DNA of 64,000 bases, taken from the NCBI RefSeq assembly GCF_021234875.1, contig NZ_JAJQVM010000011.1, positions 1 through 64,000 of the forward strand, in the 5' to 3' direction. Under the pieces are notes generated by a model. It was not told the origin of the DNA. It saw only the letters and a list, made by a program, of their open reading frames with translations, and ran no database searches. This DNA comes from Marinibactrum halimedae (GTDB taxonomy: Bacteria > Pseudomonadota > Gammaproteobacteria > Pseudomonadales > Cellvibrionaceae). Below, one piece after another: positions 54,868-64,000 of the stretch. Numbering within the stretch: the stretch's first letter is position 1; each line of letters starts with the position of its first letter. A program made the translations under genes and the position numbers.

Positions 54868-55941
54868 ATGGACAGATACTTTTTTCAGCACTCACCTGTT
54901 CAATTTAATAACAGGGGTTACCCGTCATTGTGGATGCTTCTGGCATTATTTGTATTCACGCCCTTTGCCCAAGCAATTACAGAAGATGAACAAAATAACA
55001 TTGACGTCTTTAAATCCGTCAGTCCTGCCGTAGTGTTTGTCACCAACAACACCTTGGTAAGGGACCCCTACTCTTTTGGCTTGAGTACTCAACCTCAAGG
55101 GGCAGGAACGGGCTTTGTGTGGAATAAAAAAGGCTATATCGTCACCAATTTTCACGTAGTCGATGGCGCCCGTCGATTAACCATTACCTTAGCCGACCAA
55201 AGCCACTGGGATGCCCAAGTCATCGGCCTCGCTCCAGAGAAAGACATTGCCGTCCTCAAGATTGACGCACCCAGAAGACTGCTCACCCCCATTGATATTG
55301 GGGATTCCGCTGACTTACAAGTGGGAAGAAAAGTGCTCGCCATTGGCAATCCTTTTGGCTTAGATACCACTCTTACCGTCGGTGTCGTCAGCGCCTTAGG
55401 GCGAGAGATTCAAGCCCCCAACCAACGTACGATTCGAAATGTCATTCAAACCGACGCCGCCATTAACCCTGGAAATTCCGGTGGCCCGTTACTCAATTCG
55501 GACGGTGAATTAATCGGCGTAAACGCCGCGATTTACAGCCCCAGCGGCGCTAGTGCGGGCATCGGCTTTGCTATCCCAGTCAACACCGTGAAAAAAATTG
55601 TTCCTGAATTGATTGAGCATGGCCGACTCGTCAGACCGATTCTCGGAGTGGAGCTCGCTCCCAGCCATTGGGCTCGCCAAAGTAATGTAAAAGGCGTACC
55701 CATACTTCGTGTCTCCCCAAGAGGACCTGCAGACAAAGCAGGACTGCAAGGAATTCAGCGAAATCGCTGGGGCACAGTGGTGCTTGGCGATATTATTATC
55801 GGTGTCGATAACAATCCCATTCGCAATTACGATGATCTGTTAAGCGTATTAGAATCACATCAACCCGGCGATGACATCGTGCTCCAGGTGATTCGCAACG
55901 GAGAAGGAATTGAAAAAGAGCTAACGTTAGCGGCGCCGTAA
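54868..55941 (+). CDS. HtrA/DegP-like periplasmic serine protease, single PDZ
   Basis: 357 residues with GAGG upstream of the ATG. A hydrophobic N-terminal segment (LWMLLALFVFTPFAQA) is a signal peptide or anchor. The trypsin-like domain has its triad in VTNFHVVDGA (His), KDIAVLKID (Asp) and QTDAAINPGNSGGPLLN (Ser). One PDZ domain follows (GVPILRVSPRGPADKAGLQ, GDIIIGVDNNPIRNYDDLLSVLE). With a single PDZ it resembles DegS or plant Deg1-like proteases more than DegP. No sigma-E genes are nearby. Confidence 0.92.
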   Translation: MDRYFFQHSPVQFNNRGYPSLWMLLALFVFTPFAQAITEDEQNNIDVFKSVSPAVVFVTNNTLVRDPYSFGLSTQPQGAGTGFVWNKKGYIVTNFHVVDGARRLTITLADQSHWDAQVIGLAPEKDIAVLKIDAPRRLLTPIDIGDSADLQVGRKVLAIGNPFGLDTTLTVGVVSALGREIQAPNQRTIRNVIQTDAAINPGNSGGPLLNSDGELIGVNAAIYSPSGASAGIGFAIPVNTVKKIVPELIEHGRLVRPILGVELAPSHWARQSNVKGVPILRVSPRGPADKAGLQGIQRNRWGTVVLGDIIIGVDNNPIRNYDDLLSVLESHQPGDDIVLQVIRNGEGIEKELTLAAP

Positions 55942-56025
55942 ATGCGCCGCCCTTGCAGCACCCATATACAATGACAAACCACCCATAGAAACCTTCCAAC
56001 GCAGGCAGGAGAGGACAAAACCCCA

Positions 56026-56352
56026 ATGGTCTCCATCAATCTCGGCTCAATCAAACTCAACGATAATGAAAGCAGAGGGTTCTCGACAAAGGAGTACTCT
56101 CTGTTCGTCATCCAAAAGCAAGGTGAGCTGTACGTTTATCGCAACAGCTGTCCCCACCTCGGCGTGGAACTCAACTGGGTGGAAAACCAATTTCTAGACC
56201 CAGACTGTGAACTTATTGTATGCAGTACCCACAATGCACTGTTTCTTGTCGAAAGTGGTTTATGTGTTGCCGGCCCCTGTAATGGAGCCAGTTTAGACGC
56301 CATTGCCCATGAAATCGTCAATGACGAGCTTATCGTGCACCTTCCCGACTGA
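56026..56352 (+). CDS. Rieske-type [2Fe-2S] protein
   Basis: 108 residues. The cluster-binding sites are CPHLG (NSCPHLGVELN) and CSTHNALF (CxxHxxxF). It is a stand-alone ferredoxin-like Rieske domain of the kind found as electron carriers. No oxygenase or reductase gene is next to it. Convergent with sfsA, 7 bp apart. Confidence 0.9.
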   Translation: MVSINLGSIKLNDNESRGFSTKEYSLFVIQKQGELYVYRNSCPHLGVELNWVENQFLDPDCELIVCSTHNALFLVESGLCVAGPCNGASLDAIAHEIVNDELIVHLPD

Positions 56353-56359
56353 CGCCATC

Positions 56360-57082
56360 TCAAGATGCTGCCAAACGCACCGGTAAGTCACGTTCAATAA
56401 AGATCTCTTTTGCACTGATGTTCGCGCTGTAAGCCAGTACTTCTACCCCTGCTTTCACCGCTTCCCTGAGGGTTTCACCATATTGCTGATCAATATGATC
56501 CGCCGGTGCTACCTGTTCGATACCAGTATGTTGAACACAAAACATTAATACCGCTCGATGCCCAGACTCCACCATGGACATTAATTCACGTAGATGCTTT
56601 GTGCCTCGTTGACTCACAGAATCTGGAAAAAAACCTTGCCCCTCATTCTCCATTAGCGTGACATTTTTCACTTCAACGTAACAGTCTCTAGTATCAGACA
56701 CATGATGACTTAATAACCAATCAATGCGGCTTTTTTCCTGTCCGTAGCGTACCTCTGCTCGACACTCTTGGTAGCCGCTTAACTCTTTGATGGTGCCATT
56801 TTGAATAGCGCTGCCGATCAATTCGTTCGCCCGGCCGGTATTGATTCCCGCCAAATGCCCGCTGGGTGTCGTGGCAATCTCCCAGGTGTGGGCATATTTT
56901 CTTTTAGGATTATTGGAGTGAGAAAACCAACAAGATTGCCCCACTTCCAAGCAATTTTTCATTGACCCGGTGTTTGGGCAATGAATGGTTATTTCTGTGC
57001 CATCGGGCAGGGCAACATCCGCTAAAAAGCGCTTATAGCGGCGTAAAAGCTGACCATGCTGTAAAGGTGGATTAAACTTCAT
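56360..57082 (-). CDS. sfsA: SfsA, sugar fermentation stimulation protein
   Basis: 240 residues from the ATG at 57082 ([23 protein letters not shown]), the family start; the frame is open to 57145. Seen: [46 protein letters not shown], the nuclease-like SRIDWLLS and [35 protein letters not shown]. The fold resembles PD-(D/E)XK nucleases. Next to dksA, as in most gammaproteobacteria. Confidence 0.96.
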   Translation of the reverse strand: MKFNPPLQHGQLLRRYKRFLADVALPDGTEITIHCPNTGSMKNCLEVGQSCWFSHSNNPKRKYAHTWEIATTPSGHLAGINTGRANELIGSAIQNGTIKELSGYQECRAEVRYGQEKSRIDWLLSHHVSDTRDCYVEVKNVTLMENEGQGFFPDSVSQRGTKHLRELMSMVESGHRAVLMFCVQHTGIEQVAPADHIDQQYGETLREAVKAGVEVLAYSANISAKEIFIERDLPVRLAAS

Positions 57083-57312
57083 TTTATCGCGATTGCTATT
57101 AAGCATCCTCCAATCAGGTAAAAAACAGGCTCGTTTTTGCAGCAATATTCATTTCCGCCAATAAATTATAACGTCATCATACTGTAAAAAATCGCTAGCG
57201 TGCCTGTTGGGATTCTGGTAGCTTCCCAGCTCTTAAAAAAAGCGGGCCTTGAAATTAAGGGCTTTGGCCCAATGTCTCGGTTCTATTTGGGAAAAAAGTG
57301 AGGCGAATAATC

Positions 57313-57753
57313 ATGCCAAATTCATCGAGTGCCCAAAGTTTCTCTCTGCACGGCTTTGAGCCTTATAAAGAGAAAAAAGGCGAAGAGTACATGAATGCTG
57401 AGCAGCAAGAGCATTTCCGCAAGTTATTGCTAGCGTGGAAATCTGAGCTGATGGAAGAAGTTGATCGCACCATGTCTCATCTGAAAGATGAGGCTGCAAA
57501 TTTTCCAGATCCAGCAGATCGCGCCAGCCAAGAGGAAGAATTCAGTCTAGAATTACGAACTCGTGACCGTGAGCGCAAATTGATCAAAAAAATCGACAGC
57601 ACGCTAGAGTTGATTGATGCTGAGGATTACGGCTACTGCGAAACCTGTGGTGTTGAAATCGGTATTCGTCGGCTGGAGGCGCGCCCTACCGCCACACAGT
57701 GCATTGATTGCAAAACACTGGACGAAATAAAAGAAAAACAAGTGGGAGGCTAA
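57313..57753 (+). CDS. dksA: RNA polymerase-binding factor DksA
   Basis: 146 residues. Binds the RNA polymerase secondary channel and with ppGpp controls rRNA and amino acid promoters. The start at 57313 has GAGG upstream; a GTG at 57298 is in frame. The coiled coil carries the essential tip DPADRASQEEEF. The zinc finger is YCETCGVEIGIRRLEARPTATQCIDC (four Cys). Followed by gluQ. Confidence 0.97.
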   Translation: MPNSSSAQSFSLHGFEPYKEKKGEEYMNAEQQEHFRKLLLAWKSELMEEVDRTMSHLKDEAANFPDPADRASQEEEFSLELRTRDRERKLIKKIDSTLELIDAEDYGYCETCGVEIGIRRLEARPTATQCIDCKTLDEIKEKQVGG

Positions 57754-57818
57754 GTTTACTTACACTCCCCATTTTATTCGCGGCAAGGTCAATAACCCAA
57801 TGAATTTGCCGCGCTTAA

Positions 57819-58757
57819 TTGTTGGTCTCTCAGCCATTGGATACCCCAAACATACCCAACACTTATCGCGGTCGTTTTGCCCCTTCTCCAACCGGGCCAT
57901 TGCATTTTGGCTCTCTCGTTTCGGCTATCGCCAGTTATCTTGAAGCTCGCCATCACCACGGTCGTTGGTTGGTGAGAATAGAAGATCTCGACCCCCCCAG
58001 AGAACAACCCGGTGCAGCAGAAGCCATTATTTCAACACTCGAAGCCCATGGCCTAGTATCAGACGAAGCCGTTCTTTATCAATCTGAGCGCTATGAAATC
58101 TATAACAAGGCGCTTAGTATCCTTGAGCATCAGGGTGCGACCTACCCTTGCACGTGTACACGGCCAAGATTGAAATCGCTGGGCAATGTCTACGATGGTC
58201 ATTGTGCAATACACCCCCCACAAGACAATGAACCTGCGGCCATTCGCTTAAGTGTCCAACAAGCAGACGCGTTCCTACTCTTCAACGACACCATTCAAGG
58301 AGAGCAATCTCAACCCTTAAAGCACGATGGGGATTTCATCATTCATCGCAAAGACGGCTTGTATGCTTATCAACTTGCCGTCGTGGTGGATGATATCGCT
58401 CAAAACATTACACACGTATTGCGAGGCAGCGATTTACTTCCTACCACCGCACGTCAATGGTGGGTATACCAACATCTATCTGCCAACGCTCCCCTTTTTG
58501 GGCACCTACCGGTTGTCACGAACCCCCTGGGCCAAAAACTCAGCAAACAAAATAAAGCTCCCGCCATTGATAGCAACCAAGCGAGTCTTAACTGGTGGCA
58601 TGCGCTTACTTTTCTTGGACAAGCCCCACAAGAAAATCTCAAACAAAGCCCTTTAACAGAAATCATGACGTGGGCAAAACAGCATTGGCGAACGGAGCGT
58701 ATCCCTCAGCAATTGGGATTGGGTTACACAGGGATTGCGACGCTACAAAGCAATTGA
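57819..58757 (+). CDS. gluQ: Glutamyl-Q tRNA(Asp) synthetase
   Basis: About 312 residues; glutamylates queuosine in tRNA-Asp. It resembles the catalytic half of GluRS without anticodon domain: GRFAPSPTGPLHFGSLVSAIASYLEARHHHGRWLVRIEDLDPPRE, zinc-site cysteines in YPCTCTRPR, and KLSKQNKAPA (KMSKS loop). No in-frame ATG lies upstream of the PSPTGPLHFGS motif: a stop at 57816 directly precedes TTG codons at 57819, 57822 and 57837, so a TTG start is required. Confidence 0.94.
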   Translation: MLVSQPLDTPNIPNTYRGRFAPSPTGPLHFGSLVSAIASYLEARHHHGRWLVRIEDLDPPREQPGAAEAIISTLEAHGLVSDEAVLYQSERYEIYNKALSILEHQGATYPCTCTRPRLKSLGNVYDGHCAIHPPQDNEPAAIRLSVQQADAFLLFNDTIQGEQSQPLKHDGDFIIHRKDGLYAYQLAVVVDDIAQNITHVLRGSDLLPTTARQWWVYQHLSANAPLFGHLPVVTNPLGQKLSKQNKAPAIDSNQASLNWWHALTFLGQAPQENLKQSPLTEIMTWAKQHWRTERIPQQLGLGYTGIATLQSN

Positions 58758-58915
58758 GTACCATCAACCTTGCTTGAAGCATGTACTTTGAGACACGGGT
58801 TTTGTGGCTCACGTTAGCAACACACAATGGGCAAATTTCAAGGTTAAATAACAACAAACTCATCGGTTATTGCGATTATTACCGCACTGACCGGCCATAG
58901 GGAGCTATACACTCC

Positions 58916-59107
58916 ATGCAACCGAAAAATACCGTCAACACACAACGATTACTGATCCTGTTGCTACTCGTGGCCTACGTGTTCTCTCCAACCGTCTTCA
59001 ACTGGATGGTCAGCCCTAATGGTGTGTGGTATCGCCCCTTTTTGGTGTGGCTATTGGTCATCGTTATCGCCTATTTATTCCAAGGTCGGAGTCAAAACGG
59101 ACAATGA
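58916..59107 (+). CDS. cbrX: CbrX-like small membrane protein
   Basis: 63 residues with two membrane segments (LLILLLLVAYVFSPTVF and FLVWLLVIVIAYLF) and AGGGAG upstream of the ATG. Its TGA overlaps the ATG of cbrA by 4 nt (ATGA). In pseudomonads a small ORF in this position, cbrX, is translationally coupled to cbrA. The assignment rests on position, size and coupling. Confidence 0.8.
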   Translation: MQPKNTVNTQRLLILLLLVAYVFSPTVFNWMVSPNGVWYRPFLVWLLVIVIAYLFQGRSQNGQ

Positions 59108-62100
59108 GTTTTGAAATTACCCACATTGCCTTACTTGTGGTGGGCTACCTATCCATCATGTTCGGCATTGCCTCAGCCACGGATCGTGGCTGGATTCCAA
59201 GTCGTATCACACGCCACCCGATTACTTATATTTTATCTCTTGGTGTGTTTGCCAGTACTTGGGCGTACTATGGCGTGGTGGATTTGGCCTTTCAATATGG
59301 TTACGGTGCCTTGGCCTATTACATGGGAACCGGCGCACTCTTTTTATTCGCCCCCGTTGCCTTAGCCCCTTTGGCAGAGTTGGTACGTCGCTTTCGCATC
59401 CCCTCACTGGCAGATCTACTGGTATTTCGCTATCACAGTCAACCCGTTGGAACAGTAGCCACCCTGTTTTTAGTGGCCGCCGTATTGCCATTATTTGCCA
59501 TGCAAATACAAGCGGTTGCAGAAACCCTTCGCATTCTCACGATGCATACCAAAGCCGCTAATTCTCTCGTCAGTAGCAATATCAATTTTCGAGAAATACT
59601 TGCCATGGGTTTCTGCTGGGTCTTAGCGTTGTTCACTATTTTATTTGGAGCCAACCACGACAAACATCGCGGCCTTGTGACGGCAATGGCCTTCGAGTCA
59701 CTCGTTAAGTTATCCGCACTTATGATTGTGGGATTGGTTGCCGTTTTTGGTGTGTTTGGTGGAATGGGCGAACTGGACGCTTGGCTGGCAGCTCACCCAG
59801 AAAACTTAGAACTCCTTCACAGCCCTATACAAGATACCTCTTCTCATACACTTTTACTGGTATTCATTGCCACGGGTGTGGCGATGCCACACATTTTTCA
59901 TGCCTCTGTGGTAGATGTGCCCATTGCCCGATCCATGCGCATGGTGTCGTGGGCTTTTCCGTTGTTTTTGATGCTAATGGCCTTGCCGATTTTCCCGATT
60001 TTATGGGCTGGGCTAGAACAAGCTATTCCACTACCTGTGCAGTATTTTACGCTTGGCGTTCCCCTTATTTTAGGCAGTCCAACCGTTACGCTCATTGCTT
60101 TTATTGGCGGCCTTTCTGCGGCAACCGGCGCATTGGTGTCGATTACTCTTGCCATTACCACCATGATTATTAATCACTGGATATTGCCTCTCTCCCGATT
60201 AGGGGCAAAACGGGATTTGCAAACTCAGTTACTTCGCCTCAGACGTTTGGTCATCAGCGCTATTTTCTTAGCCGGTTATCTCTTTTACATCATCCTCGGC
60301 CATAACCAAAGTTTGACTGACTTGGCGCTCACGGCCTTTATCGAAACACTGCAATTTTTGCCTGGCATCTTTGCCATTGCCTATTGGTCTAAGGGGAATC
60401 GTTTTGGGCTGATTACCGGTATCGTCGCAGGCAGTCTGATTTGGGTAGTGGGATTACTGATTCCCATCATTACAGGGTGGCACGCCATTACATTGCCTTA
60501 CGTGGGTTCAATAACATTGGGAATGGACGCATGGCATACCATCACACTGCTATCACTGGCTGTGAACAGTGCTGCGTTTGTGATTGTCTCACTGTTAACA
60601 TCCCAAAATGCGGAAGAACTGTACAGCGCATCACTCTGCGCTGAAGATGAACTCAGTCACCCCATGCGCATGGTGTTAGATGTCCACAGTTGTGAAGAAA
60701 TTATCGAACGACTCGGCCAAAGTCTCGGAGCTGCCCTCGCAGACCAACAGGTGAATCGAGCATTACAAGAACTGAATTTAAGCGTCTCAGAGCGCAGACC
60801 TTACGCCCTAAGACGACTGCGTGATCGATTAGAAGCCAATTTGTCTTCTTTGATGGGCAATGCGGTAGCCAGTGAAGTCATTAACCGACACCTGCCCTAT
60901 CGTTTACCCGAAACCACACACACCACGGACATCAATTTGATGGAAGCCCGACTGGGCCGCTATCGCAATCGACTTACCGGAATGGCCGCCGAACTCAACA
61001 ATCTGCGCCTTTATCATCGCAACACACTGGAAGAATTGCCCATGGCAGTGTGCTCATTAGGGCACGACTTGGAAGTACTTATGTGGAACCAAGCCATGGA
61101 GCGTTTAACCGGTATTGCCTCTTCTGACGTGACTGGCTCGTACCTCGGCGATGTCCCAGAGCCATGGAACCAACTCCTAAACGATTTCAGTGATAGCCAG
61201 TTGAGCCATTTACATTCCCAACAAATTGAACTCGCTGGCAAACCACATTGGGTCAGCTTACATAAATCGTCAATCACCAATCCGACCAGTGAATCTGCCG
61301 ATGGACAGGTCATTTTGTTGGAAGATGTCACCGAAGTAAAAGTCCTCGAACAAGAACTGATCCACAGCGAACGACTCGCTTCAGTAGGCCGACTTGCTGC
61401 TGGAGTAGCACACGAAATTGGCAATCCCGTCACAGGGATCGCCTGCTTAGCCCAAAACTTGAAGTACGACGTCCATCACTCTGAATCGCTGGAAACGGCA
61501 GATCAAATTCTGTCACAAACAGATCGAATTAGCCGAATCGTACATTCTCTCGTCAGTTTCTCTCACGCTGGAGCCAAAAATGAGCCCAGCCATGAAACCG
61601 TCAACCTCACAACCTGCGTAGACGAAGCGATCCAATTACTTTCGCTGCAAAAAGACAAAACCCAAGTGGAATTTGTGAATTTGGTCGAAGAAGACGCCAT
61701 TGTGGAAGGGGATAGTCAACGATTAATACAAGTATTTGTTAATCTATTGGCTAACGCACGAGATGCCAGTGAACAAGACGGCCACGTTTTTATTGAGTCA
61801 CATGTATCTCAAACTTTAGACACCTCATCCAAAGAAGGCATATCAGAGTTAGCCTTCGATGGTTACGAAGTGACGGTCACAGATGAAGGTGAAGGAATAG
61901 ATCCATCCCATCTTGATCAAATAATCGAGCCATTTTTTACGACAAAAGATCCAGGAGAAGGCACAGGGTTGGGCTTAGCGATGGTTTACAGTATCATCAG
62001 TGAGCATGGAGGCAGTATTGATGTTCAAAGTCCTGCTGATCCTGACACCCAAAAAGGTGCTCGTTTTATCATTCGACTACCCAGCCGGCTCAATTCGGAT

Positions 62101-62142
62101 GCATTTCAGTCTCCACAAGAGAATGCTACGGAAACCATTTGA
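59104..62142 (+). CDS. cbrA: Sensor histidine kinase CbrA with transporter domain
   Basis: 1012 residues from the ATG at 59104 (MSFEITHIALL). The N-terminal half is a sodium:solute symporter (SSS) domain with about 13 membrane segments. Then come a PAS domain (about LEELPMAVCSLGHDLEVLMWNQAMERLTG), H-box ERLASVGRLAAGVAHEIGNPVTGI and an ATPase domain (NLLANARDASEQDG, DEGEGIDPSHL, GTGLGLAMVYSII). It controls carbon/nitrogen balance with CbrB; in Pseudomonas the SSS part transports histidine. Confidence 0.95.
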   Translation: MSFEITHIALLVVGYLSIMFGIASATDRGWIPSRITRHPITYILSLGVFASTWAYYGVVDLAFQYGYGALAYYMGTGALFLFAPVALAPLAELVRRFRIPSLADLLVFRYHSQPVGTVATLFLVAAVLPLFAMQIQAVAETLRILTMHTKAANSLVSSNINFREILAMGFCWVLALFTILFGANHDKHRGLVTAMAFESLVKLSALMIVGLVAVFGVFGGMGELDAWLAAHPENLELLHSPIQDTSSHTLLLVFIATGVAMPHIFHASVVDVPIARSMRMVSWAFPLFLMLMALPIFPILWAGLEQAIPLPVQYFTLGVPLILGSPTVTLIAFIGGLSAATGALVSITLAITTMIINHWILPLSRLGAKRDLQTQLLRLRRLVISAIFLAGYLFYIILGHNQSLTDLALTAFIETLQFLPGIFAIAYWSKGNRFGLITGIVAGSLIWVVGLLIPIITGWHAITLPYVGSITLGMDAWHTITLLSLAVNSAAFVIVSLLTSQNAEELYSASLCAEDELSHPMRMVLDVHSCEEIIERLGQSLGAALADQQVNRALQELNLSVSERRPYALRRLRDRLEANLSSLMGNAVASEVINRHLPYRLPETTHTTDINLMEARLGRYRNRLTGMAAELNNLRLYHRNTLEELPMAVCSLGHDLEVLMWNQAMERLTGIASSDVTGSYLGDVPEPWNQLLNDFSDSQLSHLHSQQIELAGKPHWVSLHKSSITNPTSESADGQVILLEDVTEVKVLEQELIHSERLASVGRLAAGVAHEIGNPVTGIACLAQNLKYDVHHSESLETADQILSQTDRISRIVHSLVSFSHAGAKNEPSHETVNLTTCVDEAIQLLSLQKDKTQVEFVNLVEEDAIVEGDSQRLIQVFVNLLANARDASEQDGHVFIESHVSQTLDTSSKEGISELAFDGYEVTVTDEGEGIDPSHLDQIIEPFFTTKDPGEGTGLGLAMVYSIISEHGGSIDVQSPADPDTQKGARFIIRLPSRLNSDAFQSPQENATETI

Positions 62143-62167
62143 GCCCACAAACAGCTAATCGAGAGCC

Positions 62168-63589
62168 ATGAGCAAAATACTGATTGTTGAAGATGAAGCC
62201 ATTATTCGTACTGCCTTGCGTAAATTGTTAGAACGCAACAAATACGATGTTAGTGAAGCCACTTCGGTAAAAGACGCGCTATCCCGTTTTCAACTCAGTG
62301 ATTTTAATCTCATTATTAGCGACCTACGCCTCCCAGGTGCTCCAGGAACAGACCTCATTAAATTATCTGGCGAAGTGCCAGTGCTTATCATGACAAGCTA
62401 CGCCAGCCTCCGGTCTGCCGTAGATTCCATGCGTATGGGTGCGGTGGATTACATTGCCAAACCTTTTGATCACGATGAAATGGTCGCCGCTGTAAAACGT
62501 GTTATCGGTAAAGCAAACCAAGTACACCGAGCACAACAAGAAAGACGCAAAACACGCAGTAACAACAAAGCCATCCCCGGCATGATTGGAACCAGCGTGG
62601 TCATGCGGGCGCTCTATGATCGCATTCACAAAGTCTCGCCCACTAATGCCACCGTGCTCATTCACGGTGAAACCGGCACCGGGAAAGAATTGGTCGCCCG
62701 CTCTATCCATCAACAAAGCCCTCGCACAAATCAGCCTCTCATCTCAGTCAACTGTGCCGCCATTCCTGAAACATTAATTGAGTCCGAATTATTTGGTCAC
62801 GAAAAAGGCGCCTTTACCGGTGCAGCCAGCACTCGAGAAGGCCTAGTTGCAGCGGCAGATAAGGGCACACTATTTCTCGACGAGATCGGCGAACTTCCCC
62901 TAGAAGCTCAGGCTCGCTTATTAAGGGTGTTACAAGAAGGCGAGGTGAGGCCCATTGGCTCAGTTGAATCCAGAAAAGTTGATGTCCGCCTTGTTGCAGC
63001 CACACACAGAGATCTACGCAAACTTTGCCAACAAGGTAAGTTTCGAGAAGACCTCTATTACCGTTTAAATGTTATCCAAATTACATTGCCGCCACTGAGA
63101 GAGCGTGGAAAAGACATTATCGCCATCGCAGAAACATTATTGGAGCGCTTCTGCGACCAAATGAATCGCCCTCTATTGAAGCTGAGCCCAGAAGCAATTC
63201 AAGCCATCACCACCTACAATTGGCCGGGTAATGTCCGCGAAATGGAAAACGCCATGCAAAGGGCGGTGATTTTGTGTGATGACGATACTGAAATTGATCA
63301 TGAGTTACTGTCTATCGATTTAGACCTTATCAAGCTCGATCAAGAAATTGAAGAAGACTCCCCCTACAAGCACGCTGAAACCAAAAGCCAAACCCCTAAG
63401 AAAACCGCCATCGAACCTCAAGAAGATCTTTCATTGGAAGACTACTTCCAACGTTTCGTGCTAGAGCACCAAGAATCCATGAGTGAAACGGAGTTAGCTC
63501 GCAAACTAGGCATTAGTCGTAAATGCCTGTGGGAAAGACGCCAAAAATTAGGAATAGAGAGAAAAAAGACGCTTTCTACTGCAAAGTGA
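62168..63589 (+). CDS. cbrB: Sigma-54-dependent response regulator CbrB
   Basis: 473 residues, NtrC type. Receiver: VEDEAIIR, Asp in LIISDLRLPG, Lys in DYIAKPF. AAA+ domain: GETGTGKE (Walker A), the sigma-54 contact loop EKGAFTGAAS, DEIGELPLEAQ (Walker B) and the arginine-finger region GKFREDLYYRLNV. The C-terminal Fis-like helix-turn-helix is MSETELARKLGISRKCLWERRQKLGI. It activates the crcZ-type promoter expected just downstream. Confidence 0.96.
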   Translation: MSKILIVEDEAIIRTALRKLLERNKYDVSEATSVKDALSRFQLSDFNLIISDLRLPGAPGTDLIKLSGEVPVLIMTSYASLRSAVDSMRMGAVDYIAKPFDHDEMVAAVKRVIGKANQVHRAQQERRKTRSNNKAIPGMIGTSVVMRALYDRIHKVSPTNATVLIHGETGTGKELVARSIHQQSPRTNQPLISVNCAAIPETLIESELFGHEKGAFTGAASTREGLVAAADKGTLFLDEIGELPLEAQARLLRVLQEGEVRPIGSVESRKVDVRLVAATHRDLRKLCQQGKFREDLYYRLNVIQITLPPLRERGKDIIAIAETLLERFCDQMNRPLLKLSPEAIQAITTYNWPGNVREMENAMQRAVILCDDDTEIDHELLSIDLDLIKLDQEIEEDSPYKHAETKSQTPKKTAIEPQEDLSLEDYFQRFVLEHQESMSETELARKLGISRKCLWERRQKLGIERKKTLSTAK

Positions 63590-63805
63590 AAGTTAATTAC
63601 ATAACGGCATTATTTGTCATCCATACTAGCCACTCAAACGGCACCGATAATGCCTTCATTTCAATATGCGCACGCAAATTCAGCTCAAAAATCAATCAAG
63701 TCAAAATTCTATAGTCATTAAAAGCCTTCATTATTTCGCTTTTTCATCGTTATCTTTTTGGTTTATTCGATTAAAGATCGACCTATTTTAACGATTGTCA
63801 TATCT

Positions 63806-63892
63806 GTTACTGCCCATCTCATTTACCGTTACCAGGAGTAAAGTGTTACCTACACGTTTAAAACGTAACATCCACCGGGATAATCGGTAACG
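63806..63892 (+). promoter_or_regulatory. Probable CbrB upstream activating sites
   Basis: Five copies of the GTTAC/GTAAC core within 87 bp: TGTTAC at 63806 and 63845, CGTTACC at 63828, GTAACA at 63866 and GGTAAC at 63887. The pair TGTTAC-N15-GTAACA (63845-63871) is a palindrome about 110 bp before the sigma-54 promoter, the usual enhancer distance. Confidence 0.72.
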
Positions 63893-63967
63893 AAACTAAA
63901 TAGCTTTTTTGTATAAGCAAGGTCGGAATTTAATGTAAGCCATTGATTTAAAAAGATTTTTTAATAT

Positions 63968-63983
63968 TGGCATACCACCTGCA
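63968..63983 (+). promoter_or_regulatory. Sigma-54 promoter of a crcZ-like RNA
   Basis: TGGCATACCACCTGCA has the invariant GG and GC with exact 10-nt spacing (-24/-12). Its place right behind cbrB matches the crcZ promoter of pseudomonads. Confidence 0.82.
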
Positions 63984-63993
63984 TTACATAGAG

Positions 63994-64000
63994 CAACATA
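63994..64000 (+). ncRNA. Start of a crcZ-like small RNA, cut by window end
   Basis: Only the first bases after the sigma-54 promoter are in the window, beginning about GCAACATA. CrcZ binds Hfq/Crc with CA-rich motifs and relieves catabolite repression; the body of the RNA lies beyond 64000. Inferred from promoter and synteny. Confidence 0.5.

Overview
The window looks like a chromosomal segment of a marine-type gammaproteobacterium. The evidence is gene order. The block proA-nadD-rsfS-rlmH-mrdA-rodA-mltB-rlpA-dacA-ybeD-lipB-lipA is a classic gammaproteobacterial arrangement. The run sfsA / dksA-gluQ-cbrX-cbrA-cbrB, followed by a sigma-54 promoter where crcZ should lie, is typical of Pseudomonas and relatives. 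The species cannot be named from the sequence alone. No rRNA, tRNA or CRISPR array was recognised.

Layout. 1-2458: an intact ISAs1-family insertion sequence sits inside a group IIC-type intron, which in turn sits directly behind the terminator of a TonB-dependent receptor gene. 2568-16548: TonB receptor, VOC protein, type I asparaginase, a pair of amidohydrolase-like proteins (the second lacking the metal-binding HxH), a response-regulator-like protein without its phosphoacceptor Asp, a LysE-type exporter, DeaD helicase and a glycerophosphodiesterase. 16551-20664: a DUF255 thioredoxin-fold protein, a lipoprotein and a GNAT acetyltransferase. 20794-33798: lipoate synthesis, cell elongation and peptidoglycan genes, ribosome factors, NAD and proline synthesis, all on the minus strand. 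34301-42516: a His-rich glycine-zipper protein, a PepSY-like protein, a PhoP/PhoQ-like two-component system, a KefB/C-type antiporter, an MMPL exporter and a SelW-like protein. 42798-45466: a divergent pair, a membrane-anchored tandem pseudokinase and a membrane-anchored double-FHA protein. 45473-53610: ubiX, mpl, fbp, an ArsR regulator with BigR/SqrR-like cysteine spacing, ppa, a repeat protein, cysE and a VanY-type peptidase. 53795-57082: a TfoX C-terminal-like protein, a Fur-controlled small RNA candidate, an HtrA protease, a Rieske protein and sfsA. 57313-64000: dksA, gluQ, cbrX-cbrA-cbrB and the start of a crcZ-like RNA unit.

How the genes work together. The 20-34 kb block couples envelope elongation (PBP2, RodA, MltB, RlpA, PBP5) with basic metabolism. 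The right end is the carbon catabolite control module: sensor CbrA, activator CbrB, and a CbrB/sigma-54-driven small RNA expected to sequester Hfq/Crc. The Fur-box small RNA at about 54.5 kb would be the iron-sparing counterpart, like RyhB or PrrF.

The least expected genome-scale signal is that many intergenic gaps carry short tandem duplications. Units are 10-18 bp, most often 16 bp, in 2-4 copies. Unit sequences differ from locus to locus, and several overlap a stop or start codon.
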